Shown here piece by piece: positions 37,901 to 45,667 of a stretch of 64,000 nucleotides of DNA (within the stretch, counting starts at the first letter, position 1; each line of letters opens with the position of its first letter). Under the pieces are notes generated by a model. That model saw nothing but the letters and a program-made list of their open reading frames with translations, ran no database searches and was not told the DNA's origin. The translations under genes and the position numbers were made by a program. This stretch comes from Martelella sp. HB161492 (GTDB lineage: Bacteria; Pseudomonadota; Alphaproteobacteria; Rhizobiales; Rhizobiaceae): positions 248,001-312,000 of the forward strand of contig NZ_JAATVV010000006.1 in the NCBI RefSeq assembly GCF_013184775.1. The letters are read 5' to 3'.

Positions 37901-37985
37901 CCACCAGGGTGGCCAGTGCCACGGAGGCCAGGAGCGGCAATGGCTCGGCGCCGGTTGCCAAGCGGAGTATCTCTGTCGATCGCAT
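34908..37985 (-). CDS. Autotransporter outer-membrane protein (type Va secretion)
   Basis: About 1025 aa from the ATG at 37985, which has GAGAG upstream; in-frame starts at 37997 and 38039 have none. A long signal peptide (residues 1-38, LLASVALATLVACGAGVAKAED) is followed by a Ser/Thr/Gly-rich passenger. The passenger has repeated beta-helix-like units such as TITMTGGTVTF, STTMSGGSVITTG and LTLEGGAITTSGT. The last ~280 residues form the beta-barrel, with alternating strands and a C-terminal tryptophan (GYGGNIGLKIKW). The passenger is probably surface-exposed and adhesive; no catalytic motif is seen. It is monocistronic, flanked by AT-rich DNA. Confidence 0.9.
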   Translation of the reverse strand: MRSTEILRLATGAEPLPLLASVALATLVACGAGVAKAEDGVCGDVISATTAVECTMSNYPGITYVEGGTIELKNPAMTVNGDITIGAISDNSSLASLLMTQYLTVNGDILAQSKLGKASVKITDGSSSDATVNGSVHALATVLTDATITMTGGTVTFAQDGAAALAALASYGNASTTMSGGSVITTGNLSPGVASEIDNIASTGTVTLTLEGGAITTSGTASHGLSARNVGAGEVSISMTEGTIQVSGTDSLGIGVSNSANSKSTKVDLSRGLITASGDAKAAIGIPSDSTVTTISDNIRITIGAEMVVDASAASNGYSIWKGAEGWARSFIVSTSGTVTGAAMMGSGDSTFAISGGTFTGNVYGDYDQSRDPATLPTDQGLDLFLWSGGAFYGTFFGQGSGDAAYFGSEIANEQLQLPDPSTYALDGGDADSASDYLQYQGVTGKIDASRLTNWEVIYLQDSAIEMSGRLDLDTTGSSGFGDLWIAGGSTLTIDTSAGDSTLNGNVQLVSDMVIEPRVSVSASGLSEFQVKGSGQVTVGGNFMLGGGTLNLADGVTHTSLLVSGNYTGNGGSVVLDVDFHRMSSYTIYGSDTLSLNGQVSGSTTISINAANSGNPVGGYTLLIALDPADLSSDNAFVLEGGIYFASVYAYQLVLNKNTSVYAPYLSFGYYLSSSGRVSFEEIQTLDFSDSRNLRQWIAAGVTLQPYVPLYEAYPSVVLDMMRMPSLSGRTGGRYDHGTALSSGPALDAVWGRVHSAFSHNDPQDSTTSYDSDLSQFELQTGLDGLLVDNDAGILVAGLTGSYRNGEATIHSRYGDSKIRPTGWGLGATTTWFSTGGFYFDGQADMTWFTSELKADDLVFSPEDSDAFGYGLSAEIGQSIVVAEGVSLTPQAQLSFTSVSIDGFTGAYSDKVDFDRGQSLLGRVGIELEKASAWQDAAGRARSARLYGTAGLSHEFLGETSATVSELYNFTSQPDDWSGDIALGMSYDWRTAKLHFSAYAELAASSGLNSGSYGYGGNIGLKIKW

Positions 37986-38039
37986 TGTTGCTCTCATTGG
38001 TTGAATGCAATCGAACATACACACTCTCGATAAGAGCAA

Positions 38040-38427
38040 TCACCAAAAGAATTTGCAATGTAAAAACAACATTTATTGATGTTGCAATCGTGCAACTTTA
38101 GGGCGCATGATGTCTCCCATGTAAGCAATTCAGATTAAGATGACATCGCCGATGTTCGGACTTGTCAATAATGACATCAATCAATAGAACGGTTGAATGA
38201 TCCAGACCTTCTTACCTTTCGGATGGTGAATGCAGCCGGCGTAACCCGCTTTTTCCGCCGCAAATTTCGAGCGGCAAGAGCTGTCCGGTCCCGGACGGGG
38301 CAATCTGCATGGCAATCTTGTCATCGCCGGCCGGCCTGCCGTCCAGAGCGCGAGCCATGGCCACCCGGCTCTGTCTCAAACATGTTTTAGTCGGAAAGAG
38401 AAATCCAGACACAGCGGAGATCCCGGA
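38040..38427. other. Intergenic control region between autotransporter and MFS gene
   Basis: No supported gene. The first ~180 bp are AT-rich and contain CAACAT-TTATTG-ATGTTG (38067-38084), a perfect 6-bp inverted repeat 82 bp before the autotransporter start and a likely regulator site. Short open frames on both strands here (65 and 127 codons) have no ribosome site or family resemblance. Confidence 0.45.
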
Positions 38428-39687
38428 ATGAACGGTCACGACGACAAACGACGATCGGCCGAACCCGTCGACGCCTGGCCACCCGCCCCGCCCCTGTCGT
38501 CCTGGACGATAGCCCTCGGCGGCGCCGTGTCGCTCGCAATTGCGATGGGAATTGGCCGTTTCGCGTTCACGCCGATCCTGCCAATGATGATCCATGACGG
38601 TTCGCTGGATTTGTCGCTGGGAACAACACTCGCGAGCGCCAACTATTTGGGTTACCTCGCCGGTGCAATGCTCTGCATGGGATTACCGCGGCTCTGGTCC
38701 AGCGCAGCCCTGACCAGATGGGGTCTGGCGCTTACCGTCCTGCTGACGGCTGGCATGCTTTTCAGAAACCACCTTGGATGGATTGGCTTCCGCTTCGCGG
38801 CGGGTCTGGTGAGTGCGGTGGTTCTCGTCCACACATCAAAATGGTGTCTTGGCTTGCTTGCCGCGAAGGGGCGGCCCGCCTTGGGGAGTATCATGTTTAC
38901 AGGCGTTGGCCTTGGCATAGCCCTGTCAGGTCTTGCGGTTTCCGGCATGGTGCAACTTGGGTGGCAATCGAATGCCGGATGGATTTGCTTTGCACTGATA
39001 TCCGCTCTTTTGACCATATTGGTATGGAAAGTCTTCAGAACCAGCGAGGTGCCCTATGTCCACAGAGCGACTTCTATATCCGCGCATGATGACCTCCCGG
39101 AAAACGCAGCCGAAATGACCTTGTTCTCTATTGCCTATGGCCTGGCCGGCTTTGGCTATATTGTGACAGCGACATTTCTCCCGGTGATTGCCCGAGCGAC
39201 CCTTCCGCCTGCGGCTTCATCCTGGCTGGATCTGTTCTGGCCGGCTTTTGGGCTAGCTGCCGTGACGGGATCTCTCATCGTCGTTCGCACGGACTGGCTG
39301 CGCGATCCGCGACTCGCCCTGACATTCTGCTACGTGATCGAGGCCCTGGGCGTCTTTGGAGCCATGGTCGTGCCCACCGTCTCCGGCTTCTTCGTCAGCA
39401 GCATATTGGCCGGGCTCCCCTTCAATGCGATCAACTTCTACACAATGCGTGAGGTCACGCGACTTCGCCCGCATCATGCGGCGCGCTATATGGGAATGCT
39501 GACCGCGCTGTTCAGTATCGGGCAGATCGCCGGCCCTCCCCTTGTCGATGCAATTTTAGGCTTCTCACCTACGCAGCAAGCTGGCTTTGCTACATCTTTG
39601 GGAATTGCCGCAGCAGCACTTTTGACGGGTGCGGCAATCTTTCTGTTCCTGGCCTGGAAATGGCCAATTCGCGACACCGCTCTCTGA
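38428..39687 (+). CDS. YbfB/YjiJ family MFS transporter
   Basis: 419 aa. The first helix carries the family hallmark LAIAMGIGRFAFTPILPMM, followed by SANYLGYLAGAM. About twelve hydrophobic segments follow. An N-terminal 25-residue hydrophilic tail (DDKRRSAEPVDAWPPAPP) precedes helix 1. The ATG follows CGGAGATCCCGGA. It is transcribed alone; no function has been firmly assigned to the family and no substrate can be inferred here. Confidence 0.9.
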   Translation: MNGHDDKRRSAEPVDAWPPAPPLSSWTIALGGAVSLAIAMGIGRFAFTPILPMMIHDGSLDLSLGTTLASANYLGYLAGAMLCMGLPRLWSSAALTRWGLALTVLLTAGMLFRNHLGWIGFRFAAGLVSAVVLVHTSKWCLGLLAAKGRPALGSIMFTGVGLGIALSGLAVSGMVQLGWQSNAGWICFALISALLTILVWKVFRTSEVPYVHRATSISAHDDLPENAAEMTLFSIAYGLAGFGYIVTATFLPVIARATLPPAASSWLDLFWPAFGLAAVTGSLIVVRTDWLRDPRLALTFCYVIEALGVFGAMVVPTVSGFFVSSILAGLPFNAINFYTMREVTRLRPHHAARYMGMLTALFSIGQIAGPPLVDAILGFSPTQQAGFATSLGIAAAALLTGAAIFLFLAWKWPIRDTAL

Positions 39688-39809
39688 AGCGGCCGTTTGC
39701 TCCATCGTCTTTGAGAGCAAGAACGATCGAATCTCAACGGAAAAATGCATTAAAAATAATTTCAAATTGGAATTTATCAGCGATCACGAAGCACGATAGG
39801 AACTCCGAC

Positions 39810-39868
39810 CTAGAGCGCCGTGCGTCCTTTTGGACGCAGCAGGACGCTCGATCTTATGGAATCGACGC
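39810..39868 (-). repeat. Dispersed palindromic repeat, copy 2 (inverted)
   Basis: Read on the minus strand it matches 25155-25217 almost base for base: a GCGTCGATTC lead, GAGCGTCCTG, the GCGTCC-AAAA-GGACGC hairpin and the closing GGCGCTCTA. It lies in the 271-bp space between the two MFS genes. No ORF is interrupted. Confidence 0.72.
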
Positions 39869-39958
39869 ATCGTTCTTTTCGTAAATCGATTCCGATTTTC
39901 GATCCGATGTGCCAAAGCGCGCCGTGCCGGCGCGCATCAACAAAACGGAGAACCTACA

Positions 39959-41176
39959 ATGCCTATCGGAGTCTGGGCGCTGACTGCGGCCGCCCTTGCT
40001 ATTGGCATGGCAGAATTCGTCATCGTCGGCATTCTGCCTCAGATTGCCAAGGATACGAATGTCAGCCTTGCCACCGCCGGCCTGACCGTCAGCATCTATG
40101 CTCTGGCTGTTGCGGTCGCCGCCCCCTTGCTGACGGCGCTTACCGGCCGCCTCGACCGCAAGAAGCTTGTGCTGGCCCTGATGGGGCTGTTCATGGCGGC
40201 GAACCTGGTCTCGGCGCTGGCACCCAGCTTTTCCATTCTGCTTTTCGGGCGGATCCTCTCCGGCATTGTTCAAGGGGTCTTCTATTCGATCGCAACCGTG
40301 GTCGCGGCTCAACTCGTGCCGAAGGACAAGGCGGGGCAAGCGATCGCCACCATGTTCACCGGGATCACGCTCGCACTGATTTCCGGTGTTCCCGCAGGCG
40401 CGTTCATCGCCAACGCATTTGGATGGCGTGCGACTTTCTTTGCTGTGACGGGGATTGGGCTCCTATCCTTCGTCGCGCTCATCGCATTGCTTCCGGCAGA
40501 TCTGGAACGCCCCGTCTCCGCGTCTTTTGCAGAGCAGCTGTCGGTGGTCTTCAAACCACGTCTGACATTGCTTTTCGCCATCACCTGCGTCGGCTATGGC
40601 GGTTCCTTCGTCGCCTTTACCTATCTGTCTCCGATCCTGGAAACCTTCACGGGCATGACGCCAAACGGCATCGGAACCTTGCTGTTTTTCTACGGTGTCG
40701 CCGTGGCGATCGGCAACCTGATCTGCGCGCGCATTGCTGACAGAACGGGCGCCATGCCGGTTCTGCTCGGCATCTATGCCATCATGGCTGCCGCTCTCCT
40801 TGCCCTGATCCCACTTTCAGGCAATCTTTGGACTGTTACGCCTCTGGTCATCCTTTGGGGCATTGTTGCTTTCGGCTCTGTCTCAATCCTGCAGCTTTAT
40901 GCCGTCAGGCAGGCCGCGCTGATTGCACCGCGCGCCATCAATGCGACGTCAAGCATGAATATATCGGCCTTCAATCTTGGCATCGCCCTTGGCGCCGGCG
41001 GTGGCGGCATGGTCGTCAATCATCTGGGACTGGCAATGACCGGCCCGGTAGCAGGCATTGTCGTTCTCGCCGGACTGCTGCTGGCACTTGTCAGCGCCAC
41101 GATCGACAGACGCCATTGTGCCCGGTTGCGTGATGGCAATGGCGGCGAATGCCCCGACGATCTCGCAACGGCCTGA
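39959..41176 (+). CDS. MFS transporter, DHA1 family (AraJ/YdhP-like)
   Basis: 405 aa from the ATG at 39959, which has ACGGAGA upstream; the open frame back to 39830 crosses the repeat and is rejected. Helix 1 is WALTAAALAIGMAEFVIVGILPQIA (outline), typical of the sugar-efflux/AraJ/YdhP group. The motif A loop is TGRLDRKKL, and RILSGIVQGVFYSIATVVAAQLVP is the conserved helix 4. It is convergent with the LysR gene 17 bp downstream. Probably an exporter of small organic compounds. Confidence 0.9.
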   Translation: MPIGVWALTAAALAIGMAEFVIVGILPQIAKDTNVSLATAGLTVSIYALAVAVAAPLLTALTGRLDRKKLVLALMGLFMAANLVSALAPSFSILLFGRILSGIVQGVFYSIATVVAAQLVPKDKAGQAIATMFTGITLALISGVPAGAFIANAFGWRATFFAVTGIGLLSFVALIALLPADLERPVSASFAEQLSVVFKPRLTLLFAITCVGYGGSFVAFTYLSPILETFTGMTPNGIGTLLFFYGVAVAIGNLICARIADRTGAMPVLLGIYAIMAAALLALIPLSGNLWTVTPLVILWGIVAFGSVSILQLYAVRQAALIAPRAINATSSMNISAFNLGIALGAGGGGMVVNHLGLAMTGPVAGIVVLAGLLLALVSATIDRRHCARLRDGNGGECPDDLATA

Positions 41177-41193
41177 AAAGGAAGGGGCGGTCC

Positions 41194-42132
41194 TTATGCG
41201 GCCGCCTTTTCTGCATCCACGGCCAATGCGCGGAGGGTCTCAAGCAAAGGGGAAGGATCGTTGCGCCGCCAGGCCAGAGCAACACTGAGGACGGGCGCCG
41301 GTTCTTCCAGATCGACAATATGCATGTCATCACTGGTCGCACAATCGATCCGATTGCTGACGAAGCTGACCCCCATGCCCGCCTCGACCAGGCAGAGACA
41401 GGTCTGCCCCTCCGTGCAGTCCTTGACACGCGGCCGAAATCCGGAAACGGCGCAGGCGCGAATGATCTCGTCATGAACACCTGGATTCTGAGCGCGCGGC
41501 GGGATGATAAAGGTGTCGCTGGCGAAAGCGGAAAGCGGAAGCGGGCCACCGGCATAGCCCTTCATGTGCGGATGGCAGGCGGGAACAGCCAGGCGCATTT
41601 TCTGCGCATGGATCTCGCGCATGTCGAGTTCCGGGTCACTTGCCGGTGCCAGCAGAAAGCCGGCATCAATATCCGCCGCCAGCAAGGCCTGACACTGGGC
41701 ATCCGTCGGCAGCTCGCGAATTGAGACCTCGATCTCGGGATGCGAAACGCGAAAGCCGCGGATCACCTGCGGGAAAACCGTCTGCATCGCCAGCGGCGTG
41801 ACGCCAATGGAAAAGCGACCGCTCTTTTCTGCAATCGCATGTCGCACCGCCCGCTGCACTTCATCGAGATGCCTGAGCAAGCCGTCGGCCTCGCGTCGCA
41901 AGACAACACCTGACGCTGTCAGTGAAACCCGCCGTGTCGTGCGCTCGAAAAGCTTCACGCCGAGCTTGTGCTCAAGCTGTGCAACGGTCTTGGTGACAAC
42001 AGGCTGAGACATGTTCAAAAGCTCGGCAGCCCTGTTGAAATTCAGCGTTTCGGCAACGCGTATGAAACAGCGCAGCTCCTTGATTTCCAATATATCCGCG
42101 CTCCATAAAGTCCAGAATGGAATTTCTTTCAA
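41194..42132 (-). CDS. LysR family transcriptional regulator
   Basis: 312 aa as drawn. The winged helix starts at EIKELRCFIRVAETLNFNRAAELLNMSQPVVTKTVAQLE (outline), with the ligand domain from about residue 105. The first ~14 residues (MKEIPFWTLWSADI) are not conserved in the family; a TTG at about 42090 giving LEIKELRCF is a likely alternative start. It follows the DsbA-like gene on the same strand by about 77 bp and converges with an MFS gene. The target is not evident. Confidence 0.9.
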   Translation of the reverse strand: MKEIPFWTLWSADILEIKELRCFIRVAETLNFNRAAELLNMSQPVVTKTVAQLEHKLGVKLFERTTRRVSLTASGVVLRREADGLLRHLDEVQRAVRHAIAEKSGRFSIGVTPLAMQTVFPQVIRGFRVSHPEIEVSIRELPTDAQCQALLAADIDAGFLLAPASDPELDMREIHAQKMRLAVPACHPHMKGYAGGPLPLSAFASDTFIIPPRAQNPGVHDEIIRACAVSGFRPRVKDCTEGQTCLCLVEAGMGVSFVSNRIDCATSDDMHIVDLEEPAPVLSVALAWRRNDPSPLLETLRALAVDAEKAAA

Positions 42133-42209
42133 TTCAGTTCTGGAATTAATATAGCCGTCATGCGTGGATACGGCAATGGATGCAGCGCCCGAACGCGAGC
42201 GGTCGAAGG

Positions 42210-42872
42210 TCAGTCCGCTGCATTCGCCTTGGCAATGGCATCGTCCAGATGTGCTTTCATCTCGTCGTAGGGAATGCCGCCGACAATTTTTGCGCCATTG
42301 ATGAAGAAGGATGGCGTTCCCTGGACGTCGAAATCATCGACGGCCTGATCCGTCAGGCTGCGAAGCGCCTGAAACGCGTCCTCATTGGTGACCAGACGGT
42401 CAAATTCCGCATCCGATATACCATTTTCCGCGGCAATCGACCTCAGTGTCTGGTTAAGGTCCTGAGCATTGATCAGATCGTCATAATGCGCATAGAAGGA
42501 GGCGACGAACTGGTCGTAATTCTCTGCACTCTGCCCTTCAGCCAGCATGAAAATCGCCATGTCGACATTGTTGCGGACGAAGGGACGAAACAGATAGCGG
42601 ATTTTCCCGGTCTGCACGAACGCCTCGTTGATGCGCGGTGCCACCGTGGTCCGGTACGCGACGCAATGGCTGCAGGTGGGGGACGAATACTCGACCAGCG
42701 TGACAGCGGCGGTGCTGCTCCCCTCTGGCCGATCCGCCCGCCCGGCGGCCGCGGAAAGATCGGCATCACCGGCAATCGCCTGTGATGCGAGCACCATCAG
42801 GCCCAGCGCGGTCAGGATCGCAGGAAATCGGTATTTGGAAAAATCGCAGAAGCTGCCGTGAATGGTGATCAT
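42210..42872 (-). CDS. Periplasmic DsbA-like thiol oxidoreductase (thioredoxin_4 fold)
   Basis: 220 aa from the ATG at 42872 (AAAGGATC upstream). The signal peptide covers about residues 1-35 (ILTALGLMVLASQAIAGD). The active site is SSPTCSHCVAY, a CxxC in the DsbA/DsbG-like thioredoxin-4 group, and the cis-proline loop is GTPSFFINGAKIVGG. It would form or reshuffle disulfides in the periplasm. It lies next to a cluster of cytoplasmic thiol-redox genes controlled by an ArsR-rhodanese protein, so a joint role is likely but not proven. Confidence 0.9.
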   Translation of the reverse strand: MITIHGSFCDFSKYRFPAILTALGLMVLASQAIAGDADLSAAAGRADRPEGSSTAAVTLVEYSSPTCSHCVAYRTTVAPRINEAFVQTGKIRYLFRPFVRNNVDMAIFMLAEGQSAENYDQFVASFYAHYDDLINAQDLNQTLRSIAAENGISDAEFDRLVTNEDAFQALRSLTDQAVDDFDVQGTPSFFINGAKIVGGIPYDEMKAHLDDAIAKANAAD

Positions 42873-43000
42873 AGCTGATCCTTTCGTTGCGATCGCTTGC
42901 CTGAGCGGTGCAATTGATCTGAACCGGGAGCAAAGCGCCATCGCAAGGTGAAGGAGTCCAGACCATAGCTGATGGCCTCGAAAGCAGTCGCCAACCCGTC

Positions 43001-43020
43001 ATTCAACTATCTTATTGAAT
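43001..43020. promoter_or_regulatory. Inverted repeat upstream of the DsbA-like gene
   Basis: ATTCAA-CTATCTTA-TTGAAT has the same arms and 8-nt centre length as the inner part of the perfect repeat at 43691-43722, 129 bp upstream of the dsbA-like start. A common regulator, the ArsR-rhodanese protein, is the obvious candidate. Its right half is also the inverse of 43095-43108. Confidence 0.55.
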
Positions 43021-43086
43021 AATAGGGTCGCAAGCGTGACAGATTGAAGCGGCCTTCGGACTGCGTTCTGCTCCGCAACGCGAAAA

Positions 43087-43112
43087 ATGCGCAGATTCAA
43101 TAAGATAGAGCG
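43087..43112 (+). repeat. Fragment of the dispersed palindromic repeat
   Basis: ATGCGCAG-ATTCAATAAGATAG-AGCG matches the 5' half of the elements at 25155 and 39810, ending where their hairpin begins. The stop codon and last codons of the DUF2938 gene lie in this fragment. Confidence 0.5.
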
Positions 43113-43594
43113 CTGGCAACCCAGCTGGCGAGGCCATATTGGGCCGCCGCGAAAATGGCATGGGCCACAACGAGGTAGAGCAGCATGACGGCCTGGTTGG
43201 GGAGTTTATGCGCCATGACGCCGGCCCCGAGACCGGGAAAGAGAATAAACATGCCTGCGAGCGTGCTGGCGAGAAAGCCGATAATGACGACAGGCCAGAC
43301 GGTCGGGTGGTGAATGAAGCCGCTGCCCCAGAACAGCAGAAGCAAAACGGCGTAACTGATGCCGATGACGTAATGAAAAGCCCAGCCAAGGGCACGCTGT
43401 CCGGCACTGGGCGGTGTGGTGTCGGCGCCGTTCAGGATGAATTGCCCCTGGGTCAAGCCGATCAGCCAGCGGGCGACAACGCCCCAGTTGGTCGGCAGGA
43501 TTCCGGTCACCCACTTGACGATCATGACCCAGATATCAAGCGCAATTGTCGCGCCAATTCCGACAACCAGTGAAAAGAGGATTACATCACTCAT
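43097..43594 (-). CDS. DUF2938 family membrane protein
   Basis: 165 aa with four predicted membrane helices. The family pattern is visible: VVGIGATIALDIWVMIVKW, RWLIGLTQGQFI, RALGWAFHYVIGISYAVLLLLFWG (outline) and ILFPGLGAGVMAHKLPNQA. The function of the family is unknown. Its start has a 32-bp perfect palindrome 97 bp upstream, and it lies between the DsbA-like and ArsR-rhodanese genes, all on the minus strand. The last residues (ALSY) are encoded by the repeat fragment. Confidence 0.88.
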   Translation of the reverse strand: MSDVILFSLVVGIGATIALDIWVMIVKWVTGILPTNWGVVARWLIGLTQGQFILNGADTTPPSAGQRALGWAFHYVIGISYAVLLLLFWGSGFIHHPTVWPVVIIGFLASTLAGMFILFPGLGAGVMAHKLPNQAVMLLYLVVAHAIFAAAQYGLASWVASALSY

Positions 43595-43690
43595 GCCCGT
43601 TTCTGTCCTCTGCTTTGTTCAGGCCTGGCCGATGGGCAGATCTTTCTGCCTTCTGCCTTAGCGGCCGGGAATCGTCACGATCGCCATAAG

Positions 43691-43722
43691 TCAATCATTC
43701 AAATATTTTATTGAATGATTGA
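43691..43722. promoter_or_regulatory. 32-bp perfect palindrome, probable ArsR-type operator
   Basis: Two 12-bp arms, TCAATCATTCAA and TTGAATGATTGA, flank an 8-nt AT centre (ATATTTTA). It lies in the 241-bp space between the ArsR-rhodanese stop and the DUF2938 start and would control the latter. ArsR/SmtB regulators of the BigR/SqrR branch use ATTC...GAAT dyads, although the published SqrR spacing is shorter than here. Confidence 0.68.
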
Positions 43723-43835
43723 TCGTACTGCAAGAGCCATCTGGCAAGCTGCAGCATTCAAGGCTCCTGCGGCACAGATGGACTGGAGTGGCTCGCTTGC
43801 GCTAGAAACCTGTCAAAAAGAGAAACAGACGACGA

Positions 43836-44486
43836 CTATTCGGTTGGCAGCCCGGCGGCCTGCCATTCGGCGACACCATCTGGAAACCGTCGAACATGAA
43901 AGCCTTGCCTGGCAAGCAGCAGCGCTGCCTGGGAAGACAGGACACAATAAGGGCCACGGCAATAGGCAATCACCTGCCGTCCGGTGTCCAGTTCGGCGAT
44001 ACGATGCGCCAGATCGGCGACCGGAATGTTGGTCGCCCCCGGCAGGTGTCCGAGACGGTATTCTTCTTCCGGACGGACATCGAGAAGCGTCACACTGCCA
44101 GTGTTCAGGAGTTCGATCAGTGCGTCGCGGGAAATTGCCTCCAGTGTTTCAGGGGAGGCAATACTGTCCTGGCGAAGATCGTCCTGAAGCGCACGCTGAA
44201 AGGCTGCATAGTGTCGCATTGCCTGAATGACATCCATCACCGGACCCTCGGCCAAACGATACAGAACATGCTTGCCATCCCGGCGTGACTGGACGAAACC
44301 GCTGCGGCGCAACTGCTGCAGGTGCTGCGAGGTATTGGCAACGGACAGTCCGGAGATCTCGGCCAAACGCTCAACAGACCTTTCTCCCTGACCAAGATGA
44401 TCCAGCAAAAGCAACCGGTGTGCGTTTGCCAGCGCTTTGGCGTGTTCACTCAGGTCCTGATAGAATTTCAGATTGAAGTCGCTCAT
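43836..44486 (-). CDS. ArsR family regulator fused to a rhodanese domain
   Basis: 216 aa. Residues 1-90 are an ArsR/SmtB winged helix (LAEISGLSVANTSQHLQQLRRSGFVQSRRDGKHVLYRL in outline) with no cysteine. Residues about 120-216 form a rhodanese domain (LLDVRPEEEYRLGHLPGATNIPV) with the loop CRGPYC as active site. Sulfur transfer or persulfide on this cysteine could be the signal, as the DNA-binding domain has no thiol. The gene is divergent from the trxB-trxA-osmC run and shares an inverted-repeat control region with it. Confidence 0.93.
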   Translation of the reverse strand: MSDFNLKFYQDLSEHAKALANAHRLLLLDHLGQGERSVERLAEISGLSVANTSQHLQQLRRSGFVQSRRDGKHVLYRLAEGPVMDVIQAMRHYAAFQRALQDDLRQDSIASPETLEAISRDALIELLNTGSVTLLDVRPEEEYRLGHLPGATNIPVADLAHRIAELDTGRQVIAYCRGPYCVLSSQAALLLARQGFHVRRFPDGVAEWQAAGLPTE

Positions 44487-44603
44487 CTGCTCTGCTGCTG
44501 TTATCTCGATATCTTAATCTCACGTCCCGCCTGGAGGCGTCAGGTCCTGATTGCGTAAGGCGCCCTTCTGGACCGGCTCGGCAAGATATGACGCGCCAAT
44601 TAA

Positions 44604-44639
44604 TTCTATTTCAGAATATATATTGATATTGAAATAGAA
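44604..44639. promoter_or_regulatory. Inverted repeat between arsR-rhodanese and trxB
   Basis: TTCTATTTCA and TGAAATAGAA form perfect 10-bp arms around a 16-nt AT-rich centre that includes ATATATATT. It lies 118 bp from the regulator start and 57-92 bp before trxB, suitable for divergent control. The arm sequence differs from the ATTCAA/TTGAAT repeats, so it may be a related or a different site. Confidence 0.55.
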
Positions 44640-44695
44640 CTTAAACCGCTCTGCCAAGCGCATATATGACCTTTAGCACAATGAACGGCAAGGTC

Positions 44696-45640
44696 ATGCA
44701 CAGAAAGCTAATCATTATCGGCGCCGGTCCGGCCGGCTACACCGCTGCCATCTACGCCGCGCGCGCAGGGCTGTCTCCTTTGCTTCTGACGGGACTGGAA
44801 CCGGGCGGTCAGCTCACGATCACCACGGATGTTGAAAACTATCCCGGTTTCGCCGACGCCATTCAGGGGCCATGGCTCGTTGAGCAGATGCGCGATCAGG
44901 CGGTCAGGATGGGAACAGAGATCGTCTCGGACCTTGTTACCAGGGCCGACCTTGATGTGGAGCTCCGGCTCCATTGTGACAGCGGCGCTGAATATACCGC
45001 CTCTGCCCTGATCATTGCCACCGGCGCCAAAGCGCGCTGGCTGGGCCTGCCGTCTGAAACCCTTTACCAGGGCGGTGGCGTTTCTGCCTGTGCCACATGT
45101 GACGGATTTTTCTACCGGGGACGGACAGTGGTGGTCGTGGGCGGAGGCAATACCGCCGTCGAAGAAGCGCTGTTTCTTGCAGGCATCGCTGGCCGGGTGA
45201 TTCTGGTTCATCGCCGCAACAGTCTGCGCGCAGAGAAAGTCATGCAGGAACGTCTTTTTGCCCATCCGAAGATCGAGGTGATCTGGAACGCAGAAATTGC
45301 CGAGATCACCGGGACTGAGACGCCCCGGATCGTCACCGGTGTTCAGCTTCGCGATACCCGCAACGGCGATCTGAAAGAGATCGCCACCGATGGCGTCTTC
45401 ATTGCCATCGGCCACAGTCCGGCAACCGCTCTCTTCGCCGGTCAGCTGGCACTGAAACCAGGCGGATATATCAGCACCACTCCCGACAGCACGGCGACCA
45501 CGATACCGGGCGTCTTTGCCGCTGGCGACGTCGCCGACGACCGGTTTCGCCAGGCGGTAACGGCTGCAGGCCAGGGATGCATGGCAGCCCTTGAGGCCGA
45601 GCAATATCTTGCCGGCCTGCCGGATCAGCACGCTGCGTGA
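44696..45640 (+). CDS. trxB: Thioredoxin reductase
   Basis: 314 aa from the ATG at 44696 (AAGG closely upstream); ATGs at 44666 and 44681 in frame are alternatives. The FAD-binding GAGPAGYTAAIYAARAG opens the protein, the redox-active CATC is at about residue 130 (SACATCDGFFYRG), the NADPH-binding GGGNTAVEEALFL follows, and the C-terminal GVFAAGDVADDRFRQAVTAAGQG (outline) closes the FAD site. It passes electrons from NADPH to thioredoxin, here most likely the TrxA encoded 27 bp downstream. Confidence 0.95.
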   Translation: MHRKLIIIGAGPAGYTAAIYAARAGLSPLLLTGLEPGGQLTITTDVENYPGFADAIQGPWLVEQMRDQAVRMGTEIVSDLVTRADLDVELRLHCDSGAEYTASALIIATGAKARWLGLPSETLYQGGGVSACATCDGFFYRGRTVVVVGGGNTAVEEALFLAGIAGRVILVHRRNSLRAEKVMQERLFAHPKIEVIWNAEIAEITGTETPRIVTGVQLRDTRNGDLKEIATDGVFIAIGHSPATALFAGQLALKPGGYISTTPDSTATTIPGVFAAGDVADDRFRQAVTAAGQGCMAALEAEQYLAGLPDQHAA

Positions 45641-45667
45641 CAATACCGAAACGCCAAGGAGACATTC

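Noticed and set aside
38193-38390. 65-codon open frame before the YbfB-like transporter
   Set aside because: No ribosome site, Arg-rich and no family similarity.
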